A model generated the notes under the pieces. It saw only the letters and a program-made list of their open reading frames with translations, did no database searches and was not told the origin of the DNA. Source: Vibrio splendidus 12E03 (GTDB lineage: Bacteria; Pseudomonadota; Gammaproteobacteria; Enterobacterales; Vibrionaceae). Taken from it: a stretch of DNA of 33,835 bases. Shown here piece by piece: positions 24,269 through 33,812 of this stretch. Each line of letters starts with the position of its first letter. Within the stretch, counting starts at the first letter, position 1. The stretch is taken from positions 1-33,835 of the forward strand of contig NZ_AJZD02000119.1 of the NCBI RefSeq assembly GCF_000272105.2, in the 5' to 3' direction. The translations under genes were made by a program, and so were the position numbers.

Positions 24269-24319
24269 AGCTCTCTCCTTCTACCGATCCGTGGTATTAA
24301 TGAACTAGGAACATTTAGT

Positions 24320-24622
24320 ATGGACCAATTTTTGAGCCAAATCTTTGCTGTGATTCACCAAATTCCATATGGGAAAGTAACAACTTATGGAGACATAGCA
24401 CGTTTTTCAGGATTTCCGGGCTATGCGCGGCATGTAGGAAAAGCGCTGGGGAATTTACCAGAAGGAAGCAAACTGCCTTGGTATCGTGTGATCAACAGCA
24501 AAGGCGAGATCTCTTTGAAGGGGGATTCGTTCGATCGTCAAAAGAAGCATCTGGTTGAAGAAGGGATTGAAGTGAGTGACGCAGGAAAGGTCAAGCTCAG
24601 AATATACAAATGGCAGCCCTAG
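24320..24622 (+). CDS. ybaZ: Alkyltransferase-like DNA-binding protein (Atl/YbaZ)
   Basis: This 100-residue protein is the small MGMT-fold family that binds O6-alkylguanine and hands the lesion to nucleotide excision repair. The DNA-binding helix-turn-helix (GKVTTYGDIARFSGFPGYARHVGKAL) is conserved. The active-site PCHRV motif is PWYRVI here, with tryptophan in place of the acceptor cysteine, so it cannot remove alkyl groups itself. The ATG at 24320 is chosen because AGGAA lies eight bases upstream and the product then matches the usual family length; an ATG at 24248 would add 24 unrelated residues. Its place beside ffs, ybaY and tesB matches E. coli. Confidence 0.92.
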   Translation: MDQFLSQIFAVIHQIPYGKVTTYGDIARFSGFPGYARHVGKALGNLPEGSKLPWYRVINSKGEISLKGDSFDRQKKHLVEEGIEVSDAGKVKLRIYKWQP

Positions 24623-24643
24623 AGCTGCCATCTATCGAAAGAC

Positions 24644-24686
24644 GTTAATTAAGATGCCTTAACTGTGGCATCCATTTCTAATTAAC
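24644..24686. terminator. Nested hairpin between convergent ybaZ and ybaY
   Basis: An outer pair GTTAATTA/TAATTAAC encloses an inner GATGCC/GGCATC stem. It sits between the two convergent genes and its outer arm overlaps the ybaY stop. No long T-run is present, so it is a weak terminator candidate at best. Confidence 0.4.
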
Positions 24687-25122
24687 GAACACCAACCAAG
24701 CGCAGATCTGCCTGTTGCGTGTTTTCTACGTCTGTAATCACTGACTTAATCGTGTCAGTTATGAAACGCAGTTTGCCGTCAACATGAATCGATGCGCGCA
24801 TGTTGTAACGGTGGTTAGGTTGAATGTTGTTGTTGTCGTAGCTCAGCTCGAATGCGAACGGTACTTGCTTACCGTCAGTGGTGAATTCTTGAGTTGCGAT
24901 AACAGTAGATGGTGCGTCAGCCAGTGAAATATCTTCTAGCGTTACGGTAACCACTGCATTCTCTGGCAATGCAATTCTTTCGCGATAGCTTACTGTTCCT
25001 GAAATCACTTGAGTGTTCTCTGCAGCCACTTCCTGAGAAGCGTTCGTTTCTGATGTTGCTTGGCAGCCAACAAGTAGGCCAAACGATACTAAAGACGTAA
25101 TAAGAATTAGAGCCTTTTTCAT
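24682..25122 (-). CDS. ybaY: YbaY-family lipoprotein
   Basis: A 146-residue periplasmic lipoprotein. The signal peptide has a lipobox near LLVGC, with the modified cysteine around residue 20. The mature part is a beta-rich YbaY/YscW-type domain (GTVSYRERIALPENAVVTVTLEDIS, then FAFELSYD and RYNMRASIHVDGKLRF). YbaY proteins are linked to envelope or glycan-related functions, but no precise reaction is known. ATG 25122 is preferred, with GAGAGA eight bases upstream; a TTG at 25128 is an alternative. Its position between ybaZ and tesB is conserved with E. coli. Confidence 0.88.
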   Translation of the reverse strand: MKKALILITSLVSFGLLVGCQATSETNASQEVAAENTQVISGTVSYRERIALPENAVVTVTLEDISLADAPSTVIATQEFTTDGKQVPFAFELSYDNNNIQPNHRYNMRASIHVDGKLRFITDTIKSVITDVENTQQADLRLVGVR

Positions 25123-25290
25123 ATTCAATTTCTCTCAACATGTTTGCCGGACTCGGCAAATCTACCCACCAATTATAAGAGAGCTTTCATATTCTGTCTT
25201 GAAACCCTATGATTTATTGACAGATATCTGACTAATCTTAATGATTAACACCATAATCTGACATCCATTTTACGAAGAGGAATGCTGGCG

Positions 25291-26151
25291 ATGAGTCAAC
25301 CTTTACAAGAATTACTAAGTTTACTTCAGCTAGAGAAACTGGAAGAAGGTTTATTCCGTGGGCAAAGTGAGAACCTGGGCCTGCCACAAGTTTACGGCGG
25401 TCAGGTATTGGGACAAGCGCTTTCTGCTGCTCGTTATACTGTTCAAGATGACCGCAGTGTTCACTCGTTCCACAGTTATTTTCTGTTTCCCGGCGATCCT
25501 GAAAAGCCAATTATTTACGATGTTGAGAACCTAAGAGATGGACGCAGCTTCAGCACACGCCGTGTTAAAGCGATTCAAAATGGCCGCCCTATTTTCTATC
25601 TCACAGCTTCTTACCATGGTGACGCTCCAGGTTTTGAACACCAAAATGAAATGCCAAACATCCCTGGGCCAGAGAACTTTGCCTCTGAAACTGAGCTAGC
25701 GAGCCACATTGCGGAATTTCTACCAGAGAAGCTACGTAAGACTTTCTGTGGCGAAAAGCCGATTGAGATGCGCCCAGTAACGGTTGTTAACCCGCTAAAG
25801 CCTAAAAAGACAGAAGCAAAGCAGTACCTTTGGGTGAGAGCGAATGGTGCGCTGCCAGATAACCAGCTTATTCACCAATATCTGCTTGCTTACGCATCGG
25901 ATTGGGGGTTCTTAGTTACAGCGCTTCACCCGCATGAAGTATCAATCATGACGCCAAACTTCCAAGTCGCGACGATTGACCATTCAATCTGGTTCCACCG
26001 CCCGTTCAAAATGGATGAGTGGTTACTTTATGCGATTGAAAGCCCGACGGCGGCAAACACTCGCGGTCTAGTTCGCGGCGAAATCTTTAATCAGAAAGGT
26101 GAATTAGTAGCAACTGCCGTTCAAGAAGGTGTGATGCGTTTTACTAAATAA
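25291..26151 (+). CDS. tesB: Acyl-CoA thioesterase II
   Basis: TesB hydrolyses acyl-CoA to free fatty acid and CoA. The 286-residue product is a double hot-dog protein aligned end to end with E. coli Tes[56 protein letters not shown], and the C-terminal [13 protein letters not shown] and AVQEGVMR. The aspartate in TIDHS is the expected catalytic position. The start is placed at 25291 because AAGAGG is at the right distance from it; the ATG at 25282 is too close to that element. A strong bidirectional terminator follows. Confidence 0.96.
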   Translation: MSQPLQELLSLLQLEKLEEGLFRGQSENLGLPQVYGGQVLGQALSAARYTVQDDRSVHSFHSYFLFPGDPEKPIIYDVENLRDGRSFSTRRVKAIQNGRPIFYLTASYHGDAPGFEHQNEMPNIPGPENFASETELASHIAEFLPEKLRKTFCGEKPIEMRPVTVVNPLKPKKTEAKQYLWVRANGALPDNQLIHQYLLAYASDWGFLVTALHPHEVSIMTPNFQVATIDHSIWFHRPFKMDEWLLYAIESPTAANTRGLVRGEIFNQKGELVATAVQEGVMRFTK

Positions 26152-26194
26152 CGAATAAACGCTTTTTACAAACCAAAACAGGCACAAGCAAACA

Positions 26195-26233
26195 AAAAAG
26201 AGAGGCTAGATTCAATACCTAGCCTCTCTTTTT
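26195..26233. terminator. Bidirectional rho-independent terminator
   Basis: AAAAAGAGAGGCTAG and CTAGCCTCTCTTTTT form a 15-bp perfect stem with a 9-nt loop. The A-run on one side and T-run on the other let it work for tesB and for the convergent gene ending at 26272. Confidence 0.9.
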
Positions 26234-26271
26234 AAATCTAACGTTAAATCATTACTTCGAATCCATAAGCT

Positions 26272-26937
26272 CTACTCAGCTTCTAGCGTAGGCTCGAATT
26301 CACCTTGCACTCGTGTTTTGATGCCATCGCCAGCGTCTCTAAGTAAATTAAATGGCGATAATACTACGCCTTTCACCGCCCCTTCTGCGGCTCCCTGAGC
26401 GAGCTCTTTACTCTTATCAGCTAACAAATTAGCTTGTGCCAAAATACCTGGAACTTCCGCTCGTAGCATTTCAGATTCAGTGACGATGACAGGAATAGTC
26501 TGTTCACGGTAAGACTTACTTTCCGCAAGCATAGGTGGCATTACGTCGACGCGATATCGTTTTAACTCAGTTAATGTCGGTGGAATAACATCAGTTCTTA
26601 CCTGCTCAACTTCCGTTCGAACATTTTTGACTTCATCTAAGATCGCAGGAATTTTATTATCGACCGACACTACGGTTTGATTCACGTCATCGATCGTCTT
26701 TCTCACTTCTTCGACAGTATCTAAAACTCGAGGGGCTAGCTCGTCAACATGAGCTGCAAATTCTAGCCACTCTTCAACTTTAAGACCTTTAGTCAATACT
26801 GATAGATCTTCGATAACTTGCGGGTAAGTATCAACGATTTCACCGACTTTATTGGTAAACGAGTAGATGGTGTAACCCAAGTAAAAAATGGCGACCGCCA
26901 ATACCAGCTGGATCGCGGTAGATACTTTTGCAAACAT
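26272..26937 (-). CDS. Membrane-anchored helical repeat protein, unknown function
   Basis: The 221-residue protein has one N-terminal membrane helix (AIQLVLAVAIFYLGYTIYSF) and then is almost entirely helical. Residues about 105-170 hold four consecutive degenerate repeats of about 15 residues, starting RTDVIPPTL, RVDVMPPML, REQTIPVIV and RAEVPGILA, which gives an apolipoprotein- or coiled-coil-like rod. A small glycine/alanine-rich segment (AQGAAEGAVKGVV) precedes the C-terminus. No enzymatic motif is visible. It is probably a periplasmic or envelope-associated rod anchored in the inner membrane. It shares a terminator with tesB and is separated from the Lrp-type gene. Confidence 0.75.
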   Translation of the reverse strand: MFAKVSTAIQLVLAVAIFYLGYTIYSFTNKVGEIVDTYPQVIEDLSVLTKGLKVEEWLEFAAHVDELAPRVLDTVEEVRKTIDDVNQTVVSVDNKIPAILDEVKNVRTEVEQVRTDVIPPTLTELKRYRVDVMPPMLAESKSYREQTIPVIVTESEMLRAEVPGILAQANLLADKSKELAQGAAEGAVKGVVLSPFNLLRDAGDGIKTRVQGEFEPTLEAE

Positions 26938-27027
26938 GAATAATCCTTTTCTTTTATCGTAGAGGCGAGAACTAAACTGAGAAGATATCTAAACTGAGAC
27001 GATAGTTAGTGTATTACTAGGCGTAGC

Positions 27028-27501
27028 TTAAAGCGGCAGTGCTGTCGTGTACTTCAATGGTTCCATCGCAAACGTAGAGGTCACATTAGAAATACCATCA
27101 ATACTATTCACCAAGCGCTTATAGAAATCATCAAAGCACTTCATATCTTTAACCTGAACCTTCATCATATAATCATATTCGCCAGCCATGCGATAGAACT
27201 CCATCACTTCTGGAAATTCCGACACAGTATTCACAAAACGACCATACCACTCATGAGAATGATCACTGGTTTTCACTAATACGAACGCGGTAAAGGAAAG
27301 ATCCAGTTTTTCCGGGTTCAGCAGTGCGACTCTTTTCTCAATAATACCGTTCTCTTCGAGGCGCTTAAGCCTTTTCCAACAAGGCGTTGTAGTGAGATTG
27401 ACCGCTTCAGAAATATCGTTCAATGACAGGGTGCTGTCTTCTTGCAGTAACCCTAATATTTTTTTATCTACGGCATCTATCACACTTTCACCAAATCGCA
27501 T
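27028..27501 (-). CDS. Lrp/AsnC-family transcriptional regulator
   Basis: A 157-residue regulator with an N-terminal winged HTH ([58 protein letters not shown], about residues 9-67) and a C-terminal RAM domain (about 70-150) that binds amino-acid effectors and drives oligomerisation. It is divergent from a PLP-dependent cysteine synthase-like gene. Lrp-type regulators such as DecR/CyuR control neighbouring cysteine-catabolism genes in this way, so cysteine sensing is the first guess. The start ATG 27501 lacks an obvious Shine-Dalgarno element. Confidence 0.92.
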   Translation of the reverse strand: MRFGESVIDAVDKKILGLLQEDSTLSLNDISEAVNLTTTPCWKRLKRLEENGIIEKRVALLNPEKLDLSFTAFVLVKTSDHSHEWYGRFVNTVSEFPEVMEFYRMAGEYDYMMKVQVKDMKCFDDFYKRLVNSIDGISNVTSTFAMEPLKYTTALPL

Positions 27502-27630
27502 TTAAAGAGAATAATTTTCTACAATTTAAGCAAAACAAAGCAAATATGGCAAAGTTTTTCTCTCCGATTATGGATAAATTAGAACCATACCAATTACAAA
27601 GAATTCCTACACTCGATCAGGAGAACGCTT

Positions 27631-28698
27631 ATGTGCACTGACCATCAATGGATTAACAACGCGATTCGTAAAATTGAAGCGGACTACCAACGCTCAGCGG
27701 ATACGCACCTTATCAAGCTCGATCTACCAAGTATCGAAGGCATTGATGTTTACCTTAAAGATGAAAGCACACACCCTACAGGCTCTTTAAAGCACCGTTT
27801 AGCTCGTTCTCTGTTCTTATACGCTATCTGTAACGGTTGGGTTGGCCCAGAAACAACAATTATTGAATCTTCATCGGGCAGTACTGCGGTATCTGAAGCG
27901 TACTTTGCTCGCCTACTTGGCCTGCCGTTTATTGCGGTAATGCCAAAATGCACAGCTAAGAAGAAGATTGAGCAGATAGAATTCTACGGCGGCCAAGCGC
28001 ATCTTGTTGACCGCTCAGATGAAATTTACGATGAGTCTCGCCGTTTAGCAGAAGAATTGAATGGTCACTACATGGATCAATTTACTTACGCTGAGCGCGC
28101 AACCGACTGGCGTGGTAACAACAACATCGCGAACTCGATTTTCAATCAAATGCAGATGGAAGATCACCCAGTTCCAGCTTGGGTAGTAATGAGCCCAGGT
28201 ACTGGCGGTACTTCAGCGACGATTGGCCGTTTCATTCGCTACCAACAGCATGAAACCAAGCTTTGTGTTGTCGACCCTGAAAACTCTGTATTCCACGAAT
28301 ACTTCCAAACCGGCAATGCGAACGTGAAAGGCAGTACATTCAGCAAGATTGAAGGCATTGGTCGCCCACGAGCAGAACCAAGCTTCATTCCTGGTGTGGT
28401 TGACGAAATGCGTAAAATTCCAGATGCAGCAAGTATCGCAACGACACATTGGTTATCTGACATTCTTGGTCGCAAGGTCGGCGCATCAACCGGTACTAAC
28501 ATGTACGGTGTGCTTCAGCTAGCCAGTGAAATGAAAGCGCGTGGCGAAACAGGCTCTATCGTGACTTTGCTATGTGACAGCGGTGAGCGTTACCTAGACA
28601 CTTACTTCAATGACGAGTGGGTAAACCTGAATATCGGTGACCTACAACCTTATGCGGCGAAGCTAGAAGCTTTCTCGCAAACGGGTGAACTGGCTTAA
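27631..28698 (+). CDS. PLP-dependent cysteine synthase/desulfhydrase-like enzyme
   Basis: A fold-type II pyridoxal-phosphate enzyme of 355 residues. The PLP lysine lies in [14 protein letters not shown] (about residues 48-61), the phosphate-binding and substrate loops are [15 protein letters not shown] and [13 protein letters not shown], and a [11 protein letters not shown] motif near residue 310 is typical of cysteine synthase-family proteins. It could make cysteine or, more likely given its Lrp-type neighbour, break it down to sulfide, ammonia and pyruvate. This is inferred from family and context, not from a decisive residue. It has an excellent ribosome-binding site (CAGGAGA, six bases from ATG). 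A terminator follows. Confidence 0.9.
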   Translation: MCTDHQWINNAIRKIEADYQRSADTHLIKLDLPSIEGIDVYLKDESTHPTGSLKHRLARSLFLYAICNGWVGPETTIIESSSGSTAVSEAYFARLLGLPFIAVMPKCTAKKKIEQIEFYGGQAHLVDRSDEIYDESRRLAEELNGHYMDQFTYAERATDWRGNNNIANSIFNQMQMEDHPVPAWVVMSPGTGGTSATIGRFIRYQQHETKLCVVDPENSVFHEYFQTGNANVKGSTFSKIEGIGRPRAEPSFIPGVVDEMRKIPDAASIATTHWLSDILGRKVGASTGTNMYGVLQLASEMKARGETGSIVTLLCDSGERYLDTYFNDEWVNLNIGDLQPYAAKLEAFSQTGELA

Positions 28699-28725
28699 CC
28701 ACAGAACAAACAGCGACGCAAAAAT

Positions 28726-28752
28726 AAAAAGAGCCCTGATGGGCTCTTTTTT
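28726..28752 (+). terminator. Rho-independent terminator after the PLP enzyme gene
   Basis: AAAAAGAGCCC and GGGCTCTTTTT form a perfect 11-bp stem closed by the tetraloop TGAT, followed by further T. The A-run on the other strand would let it serve the convergent DUF1244 gene too. Confidence 0.92.
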
Positions 28753-28788
28753 GGTTTGTTCTATTCATCAATTTCTAGCGAGAACAAA

Positions 28789-29109
28789 TTATTCTGGCTT
28801 CTGCTTCGCTTCAAACGCCGCTAGTTGCTCAGGTGTCGCTTTTGGTTGGTGGTTTTGTTTCCACTCATCGTAAGTCATGCCATATACGCGCTCACGAGCG
28901 TCATCGATATCCAAGCCTAGGCCTTGTTGCTCAGCTTCCGCTTTATACCACTTGCTGAAACAGTTACGGCAGAAGCCCGCCAAGATCATAAGGTCGATGT
29001 TCTGCACATCCTTATTATTGTCTAAGTGTGCTAGCAGACGACGAAAGGTTGCTGCATCTAGCTTATCTTGTTCTTCTTGAGAAAGATCTTTGTATTTAAA
29101 TTCAGCCAC
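28789..29109 (-). CDS. DUF1244-family protein
   Basis: A 106-residue small soluble protein. The core FRRLLAHLDNNKDVQNIDLMILAGFCRNCFSKWY, followed by GMTYDEWK, matches DUF1244, a conserved helical family of unknown function in proteobacteria. The two cysteines in AGFCRNCFSKW are a hallmark and could bind metal. No membrane segment is present. ATG 29109 has a GGAAAGTA element upstream. It is convergent with the PLP enzyme gene and separated from the RND operon by a terminator. Confidence 0.88.
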   Translation of the reverse strand: MAEFKYKDLSQEEQDKLDAATFRRLLAHLDNNKDVQNIDLMILAGFCRNCFSKWYKAEAEQQGLGLDIDDARERVYGMTYDEWKQNHQPKATPEQLAAFEAKQKPE

Positions 29110-29165
29110 TTTACTTTCCTTTATTCGATTTATTGTATTAATTCGTTGAGCTCTGTTTGTTATAC

Positions 29166-29206
29166 AAAAAAAGCCTGCTATTCGCTAGGAGCAAACGCAG
29201 GCTTTT
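29166..29206 (-). terminator. Terminator of the RND efflux operon
   Basis: On the minus strand AAAAGCCTGC and GCAGGCTTTT enclose an 18-nt loop and are followed by more T. It begins 28 bases after the permease stop. Confidence 0.85.
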
Positions 29207-29233
29207 CAATATTGTTACACTATTCCATGTTCA

Positions 29234-32200
29234 TTAACCGTGACTGGTTCTTCCCACGTTGTCATGGCTAAGCTCTTTATTAAGCTCCGCTTCCACGTGA
29301 CCCGGAGAACGAGTTGAGCCAGAAATCAGTCGGTACATCGCAGGGATAACGAACAGAGTTACCAGTGTCGCAAAACCCATACCGAAGAAGATAACCGTAC
29401 CCACAGCCACTCGGCTTTCATAGCCTGCGCCCGTTGAAGTAATCAATGGGATTGCACCAGCTAGCGTCGTGAATGCTGTCATCATAATTGGACGTAAGCG
29501 TCGAGCCGACGCATCAATGATCGCCTTTTCAAACTCGATACCACGGTCACGAAGTTGGTTAGCAAACTCAACGATCAAGATACCGTTTTTGGTTACCATA
29601 CCGATCAACATGATCATACCAATCTGGCTGTATACGTTGAGGCCTTGACTCATCAGCACCAAGCCTAAGAAGCCACCAAAGATACCCATAGGTACGGTGA
29701 ACATCACCACCAGTGGGTTAATGAAGCTTTCAAACTGCGCGGCCAGTACCAAGTACGCGACCAGCATCGCTAGCGCAAATACCACTAAGATACTTGATTG
29801 GTTCTCTTTGAAGTCTTTTGACTCGCCAGAGTAGCTCACTGAAATATCACCCGGTAGCTGTTCAATCGCTTGTTCATCAAGGAAATCGAGCGCGTCACCC
29901 AGCGTGTAACCTTCCATTAGGTTCGCCTTGATGGTCACCGATTTCTGCTTGTTATAGTGCGATAAACGAATCGATGAAGCCACTTCTTCAATGTGCGTCA
30001 ACGTATCGAGTGTAACCAACTCACCAGACTGAGTTCGCATGTAGATTTGGCTTAGATCGTTGGCGTTGTTAAAGCTGTTTTCATCACCACGCAGATACAC
30101 GTCGTACTCTTCACCACGATCAACGAAGGTCGTTTCACTGCGGCCGCCAAGCATGATTTCTAGCGTATCTGAAATATCTGAAACGCTAACACCTAGCTCT
30201 GCTGCACGCTGCTTATCTACGGTTACCAATAGCTCTGGTGTTTTCTCAGAGTAATCGATGTCCGCGCCTTCCATCATTGGAGAATCTTCAGCCGCTTGCT
30301 TTAAGATCTCTGCCCACTTCTGAAGTTCAGAGTAATCAGAACCGCCAAGTACGAATTGAACAGGCTCACTTGAACCACCTTTGAAGCCCGGCATGAACGG
30401 GAATACACGCACATCTGGAATGCCATTCAACGATTTACGAACTTCGTTCAACGCTTCTTGTGCTGTAACGTCACGCTCATCCCAATCTTCTAGGATCATG
30501 ATGACGAAGCCCGTTTGGTCGCCCGCATTACCACCGAACGCTGGTGATTGAATACTGAATGACTTCAAGAAGCCTTGACCAAGCAATGGCATTAGACGCT
30601 CTTCAACGATGTCCATGTTGGCAGACATACGGTTGTAACTGGTTGCATCGGCACCACGAACAAACGCAAAGATAACACCACGGTCTTCTTGTGGCGTCAG
30701 TTGCGACGGCACTTGTTGCATCAAGCCATAGCTACCGCCCATACACGCGATAATGATGATTGGAGCAGCCCAACGCCAGTTTAGAGCACGGCGCAATACC
30801 GCGCGGTATCCAGACTCAAGTTTGCCAAATACGCGCTCGACAAACAGGTTGAAACGGTTTGGTTTAACGTTCGCTTTTAGGATTTTACTGCCTAACACTG
30901 GCGTTAACGTTAATGCGACTAGCGACGAGAAGATCACCGACATCGCGAGCAATACAGAAAACTCGGTAAACAACAAGCCAACCATGCCGTCCATGAACGA
31001 GATTGGTAGGAATACCATTACCAATACAAGCGTTGTCGCGATTACCGCAAAGCCAACTTCACGAGTACCTTTATAGGCAGCAAGCAGTGGTGACTCACCA
31101 CGTTCAATGTGGTGGAAAATGTTCTCTACCACCACGATCGCATCATCGACCACCAAACCAATCGACAGGATAAGTGCCATCAGGGTAATCAGGTTGATAG
31201 AGAAACCGAAGTAGTACGCGGCAATAAACGACGAGATCAGAGATACAGGTACGGTTACCGCAGGAATAAGTGTTGCACGTGCTTGACCAATAAAGATATA
31301 AAGCACAAGGATAACCAAGCCACCCGTGATAAAGAGCGTGCTGTAAACCTCTGAGATCGAACGGTCGATAAACACAGTTGAGTCATAGTCGACCGCCAAA
31401 CGGGTCCCATCTGGCAAGAACTTTTGAATTGCTTCGACTTCTTTATGGACTAAGTCAGCCACCTCAAGTGGGTTTGCATCTGACTGAGGCACAATACCCA
31501 TACTTACGTTAACAACGCCGTCACTCTTAAAGGTCGAGTTCTCGTTTTCTGCGCCAATGTAAACATCCGCTACGTCTTTTAAGTAGATAGGTGTGTTATC
31601 AGAGGCACGTTTAACGACTAGGTATTCGAAATCTTCCGCTTCAGTGTAAGAACGAGCGGTACGAACCGACATCACAATCGCATCGTTACGTACTTCACCA
31701 CCTGGGCTTTCAATGTTCTCATTGTTCAGTGCAGAAGTGATGTCCGAGGTCGTCACGCCACGACCCGCCATCTGCGCAGGTTTCAGCTTCACGTACATTA
31801 CTTTGTACAAGCCACCTGAGATATCCACCGAGCTCACGCCCGAGATCAAACTAAAGCGGTCAATCAACACACGTTCGGTGTAGTCGGTTAACTGCGTTCG
31901 GTCCATCTCTGTCGAGCTTAAGTTGATGTAGACCGAAGCTTCACCACTACCATTGTTCTTGTAAACAATTGGGTCGTCGGCTTCATCGGGCAATGAACGC
32001 TGCGCACGAGCTACAGCATCACGAACATCACTCACACCGGTGTTGAGGTCGTAACCAAGCTCAAAAGTAATCGTGATACGCGACATACCGTTACGTGTTG
32101 TGGATTCGATCTCATCGATACCACTGATGCCGGATAACTGGTCTTCAAGATTGGAGGTTATTTGGCTTTCAATGATGGTGGCAGACGCCCCCTCATAACG

Positions 32201-32347
32201 AGTACTGATCGATACCACCGGGCTTTCAATATCTGGCATCTCACGAACTGCGAGCTTATTGAAAGAAACAATACCAAACACAACCAATAGTAGGCTCAAT
32301 ACGACGGCCGCTACTGGTCTCTTTACAGAAACATCAGATAACAACAT
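29234..32347 (-). CDS. RND-family (HAE1/AcrB-type) multidrug efflux permease
   Basis: The inner-membrane proton-driven pump of a tripartite efflux system; it exports drugs, dyes or detergents. The 1037-residue length and layout fit HAE1: TM1 at 11-30, a long periplasmic loop, then TM2-TM6 from about 330, a second loop and TM8-TM12. The proton-relay aspartates lie in GLVVDDAIVVVENIFHH and the conserved lysine in MIGMVTKNGILIVEFAN. Vibrio genomes carry several such pumps (vex/vme); I cannot name this one. ATG 32347 overlaps the stop of the adaptor gene by one base (TAATG), so the two are translated together. No outer-membrane channel gene is in the window, so TolC is the likely partner. Confidence 0.95.
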   Translation of the reverse strand: MLLSDVSVKRPVAAVVLSLLLVVFGIVSFNKLAVREMPDIESPVVSISTRYEGASATIIESQITSNLEDQLSGISGIDEIESTTRNGMSRITITFELGYDLNTGVSDVRDAVARAQRSLPDEADDPIVYKNNGSGEASVYINLSSTEMDRTQLTDYTERVLIDRFSLISGVSSVDISGGLYKVMYVKLKPAQMAGRGVTTSDITSALNNENIESPGGEVRNDAIVMSVRTARSYTEAEDFEYLVVKRASDNTPIYLKDVADVYIGAENENSTFKSDGVVNVSMGIVPQSDANPLEVADLVHKEVEAIQKFLPDGTRLAVDYDSTVFIDRSISEVYSTLFITGGLVILVLYIFIGQARATLIPAVTVPVSLISSFIAAYYFGFSINLITLMALILSIGLVVDDAIVVVENIFHHIERGESPLLAAYKGTREVGFAVIATTLVLVMVFLPISFMDGMVGLLFTEFSVLLAMSVIFSSLVALTLTPVLGSKILKANVKPNRFNLFVERVFGKLESGYRAVLRRALNWRWAAPIIIIACMGGSYGLMQQVPSQLTPQEDRGVIFAFVRGADATSYNRMSANMDIVEERLMPLLGQGFLKSFSIQSPAFGGNAGDQTGFVIMILEDWDERDVTAQEALNEVRKSLNGIPDVRVFPFMPGFKGGSSEPVQFVLGGSDYSELQKWAEILKQAAEDSPMMEGADIDYSEKTPELLVTVDKQRAAELGVSVSDISDTLEIMLGGRSETTFVDRGEEYDVYLRGDENSFNNANDLSQIYMRTQSGELVTLDTLTHIEEVASSIRLSHYNKQKSVTIKANLMEGYTLGDALDFLDEQAIEQLPGDISVSYSGESKDFKENQSSILVVFALAMLVAYLVLAAQFESFINPLVVMFTVPMGIFGGFLGLVLMSQGLNVYSQIGMIMLIGMVTKNGILIVEFANQLRDRGIEFEKAIIDASARRLRPIMMTAFTTLAGAIPLITSTGAGYESRVAVGTVIFFGMGFATLVTLFVIPAMYRLISGSTRSPGHVEAELNKELSHDNVGRTSHG

Positions 32348-33423
32348 TAGTTAGCGCCTTCTTGTGCTTTTTTATCGCTTGCTGCATCAGCCGGGCGATT
32401 AACGGTAAGCTCTTGAACCAAGACGCCGTCACGCATGTTCACGATACCTTGCACCACGATCTTCTGACCAATTTCGATGCCTTTGTCGATCACGACTTCG
32501 TTATCAATACGAGCCCCAAGGAAAACTTCTGTGCGAGTTGCTTTATTATCTTCGTCGATAACATAAACGAAACGCTTCGTACCTGAATACTCAAGCGCTT
32601 GAACTGGAATGATTGGCGCTTCAACTGGTGGGAAGTCCATATCCGCTGCCACTAACATGCCTGGCTTTAGATAATCATTATTGTTGTCGAAGTGGATTCG
32701 AACTCGAAGGTTCAAGGTTTCAGCGTTAATACGAGAATCAATGCCTACTACAGTACCAGAGAACTGAGTGTCGCCCCATGCACTGGTGCGAGCCGTTACT
32801 TTCATACCTTTAGACAGTTTAGAAAGGTAGCGCTCCGGGATCTGCAGATCTAATTGCATTACCGATAGGTCATCTAAGGTCACGAGTTCAGTACCTGCTG
32901 TTACCATTTTACCGCGGCTAAAGTCGATAAAACCAACAGTGCCCGAGAATGGCGCGCTGATGTGAAGATCTTTAAGATTGGCATTTGCAGCAGCTAAACG
33001 AGCGTTGGCAATCTCTACGTTCGTTTTCTGAGCGTCAATTTCTGTTTGCGTGATCGCGTTACGTTTCACTAGGCGTTGAAATTCCGCCAGCTTACGTTTC
33101 TCGTCTTTTAAATACGCTTGCGCTTCTGCAACTGCTGCTTTTGCTTTGTCGTCATCTAATTGAACCAACATCTGCCCTTTGGTGACATCTTGATTGGCTT
33201 TAATGTTGATAGAATCAACTCTGCCAGCCACTTCAGAAGTGATCATTACCGATTGCTCGGCTTCTAACTTACCGACCAACGAAAGAGATTGGCTAACTTG
33301 GTGAATATCAACCTGCTCAGTAACAACAGTGACAGAGCTAGGGCCCATACGCTTTGCAAGTACGGCTGGAGACGCCATAAGAATAGACAAGCTAAGCAGG
33401 GTTAAAACAGATTTATGCTTCAT
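32347..33423 (-). CDS. Periplasmic adaptor (membrane-fusion protein) of the RND pump
   Basis: This protein bridges the permease and an outer-membrane TolC-type channel. The 358 residues begin with a Sec signal peptide (KSVLTLLSLSILMASPAVLA, cleaved before KRMG); there is no lipobox cysteine, so it is not a lipoprotein. A biotinyl-lipoyl half (VAGRVDSINIKANQDVTKGQ), a coiled-coil hairpin (about 95-155) and the second lipoyl half (ISAPFSGTVGFIDFSRGKMV) follow, then beta-barrel domains. ATG 33423 is chosen because it leads straight into the signal peptide; an upstream ATG at 33531 would place 36 unrelated residues before it. It is the first gene of the two-gene operon. Confidence 0.93.
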   Translation of the reverse strand: MKHKSVLTLLSLSILMASPAVLAKRMGPSSVTVVTEQVDIHQVSQSLSLVGKLEAEQSVMITSEVAGRVDSINIKANQDVTKGQMLVQLDDDKAKAAVAEAQAYLKDEKRKLAEFQRLVKRNAITQTEIDAQKTNVEIANARLAAANANLKDLHISAPFSGTVGFIDFSRGKMVTAGTELVTLDDLSVMQLDLQIPERYLSKLSKGMKVTARTSAWGDTQFSGTVVGIDSRINAETLNLRVRIHFDNNNDYLKPGMLVAADMDFPPVEAPIIPVQALEYSGTKRFVYVIDEDNKATRTEVFLGARIDNEVVIDKGIEIGQKIVVQGIVNMRDGVLVQELTVNRPADAASDKKAQEGAN

Positions 33424-33708
33424 AATAATGGTCTGCAAGTAAGATTTATTATCTATAAATGAAATTAACCGTATTCTATCAACTAATGAATACTGTAACG
33501 TCAAGAAGTGTAAATCTAGATTAAATTCCATTTACGTTTCATCATGTTTTAGACACATTGAACACAATACAGAAAGCCAGTCACCTCAAGGTGTTATCTA
33601 TCAGTACGTAAACCTTAGTACAGATGTTCACTTCACGAGCAATATGCGTACTTTTCGCCATCTTTGCCCAAAAAGGCAGCATTTAACACAAAACCATAAG
33701 AAAAACCC
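33424..33708. other. Intergenic region between the RND operon and the tRNA promoter
   Basis: A divergent gap holding the promoter of the efflux operon (minus). It is A+T-rich and has no open reading frame or RNA motif that I can support. I cannot identify a clear -35/-10 pair or a TetR-type palindrome for the efflux operon. Confidence 0.5.
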
Positions 33709-33736
33709 TTTACAGGTTTAGCGTGTTTGCTATGAT
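33709..33736 (+). promoter_or_regulatory. Sigma-70 promoter of the tRNA transcript
   Basis: TTTACA (33709-33714), 16-bp spacing, TATGAT (33731-33736), followed by a G+C-rich discriminator GCGCTCCGC. Such discriminators are typical of stable-RNA promoters under stringent control. The tRNA begins about 75 bases further on, leaving a 5' leader for processing. Confidence 0.8.
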
Positions 33737-33812
33737 GCGCTCCGCACTTGAGAGATGCGTTGGGAAAAACATCTCTTTAGCCTATCCATTATGAGTTAGG
33801 AAAAAACACCCT

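Noticed and set aside
24248..24319. N-terminal extension of YbaZ from the ATG at 24248
   Set aside because: The added 24 residues overlap the divergent membrane gene and its ribosome-binding site; the ATG at 24320 has a proper Shine-Dalgarno element and gives the family length.
30753..31076. Open reading frames antisense to the RND permease and to hsdR
   Set aside because: They are shadows of long, well-recognised coding regions and have no independent ribosome-binding sites or family resemblance.
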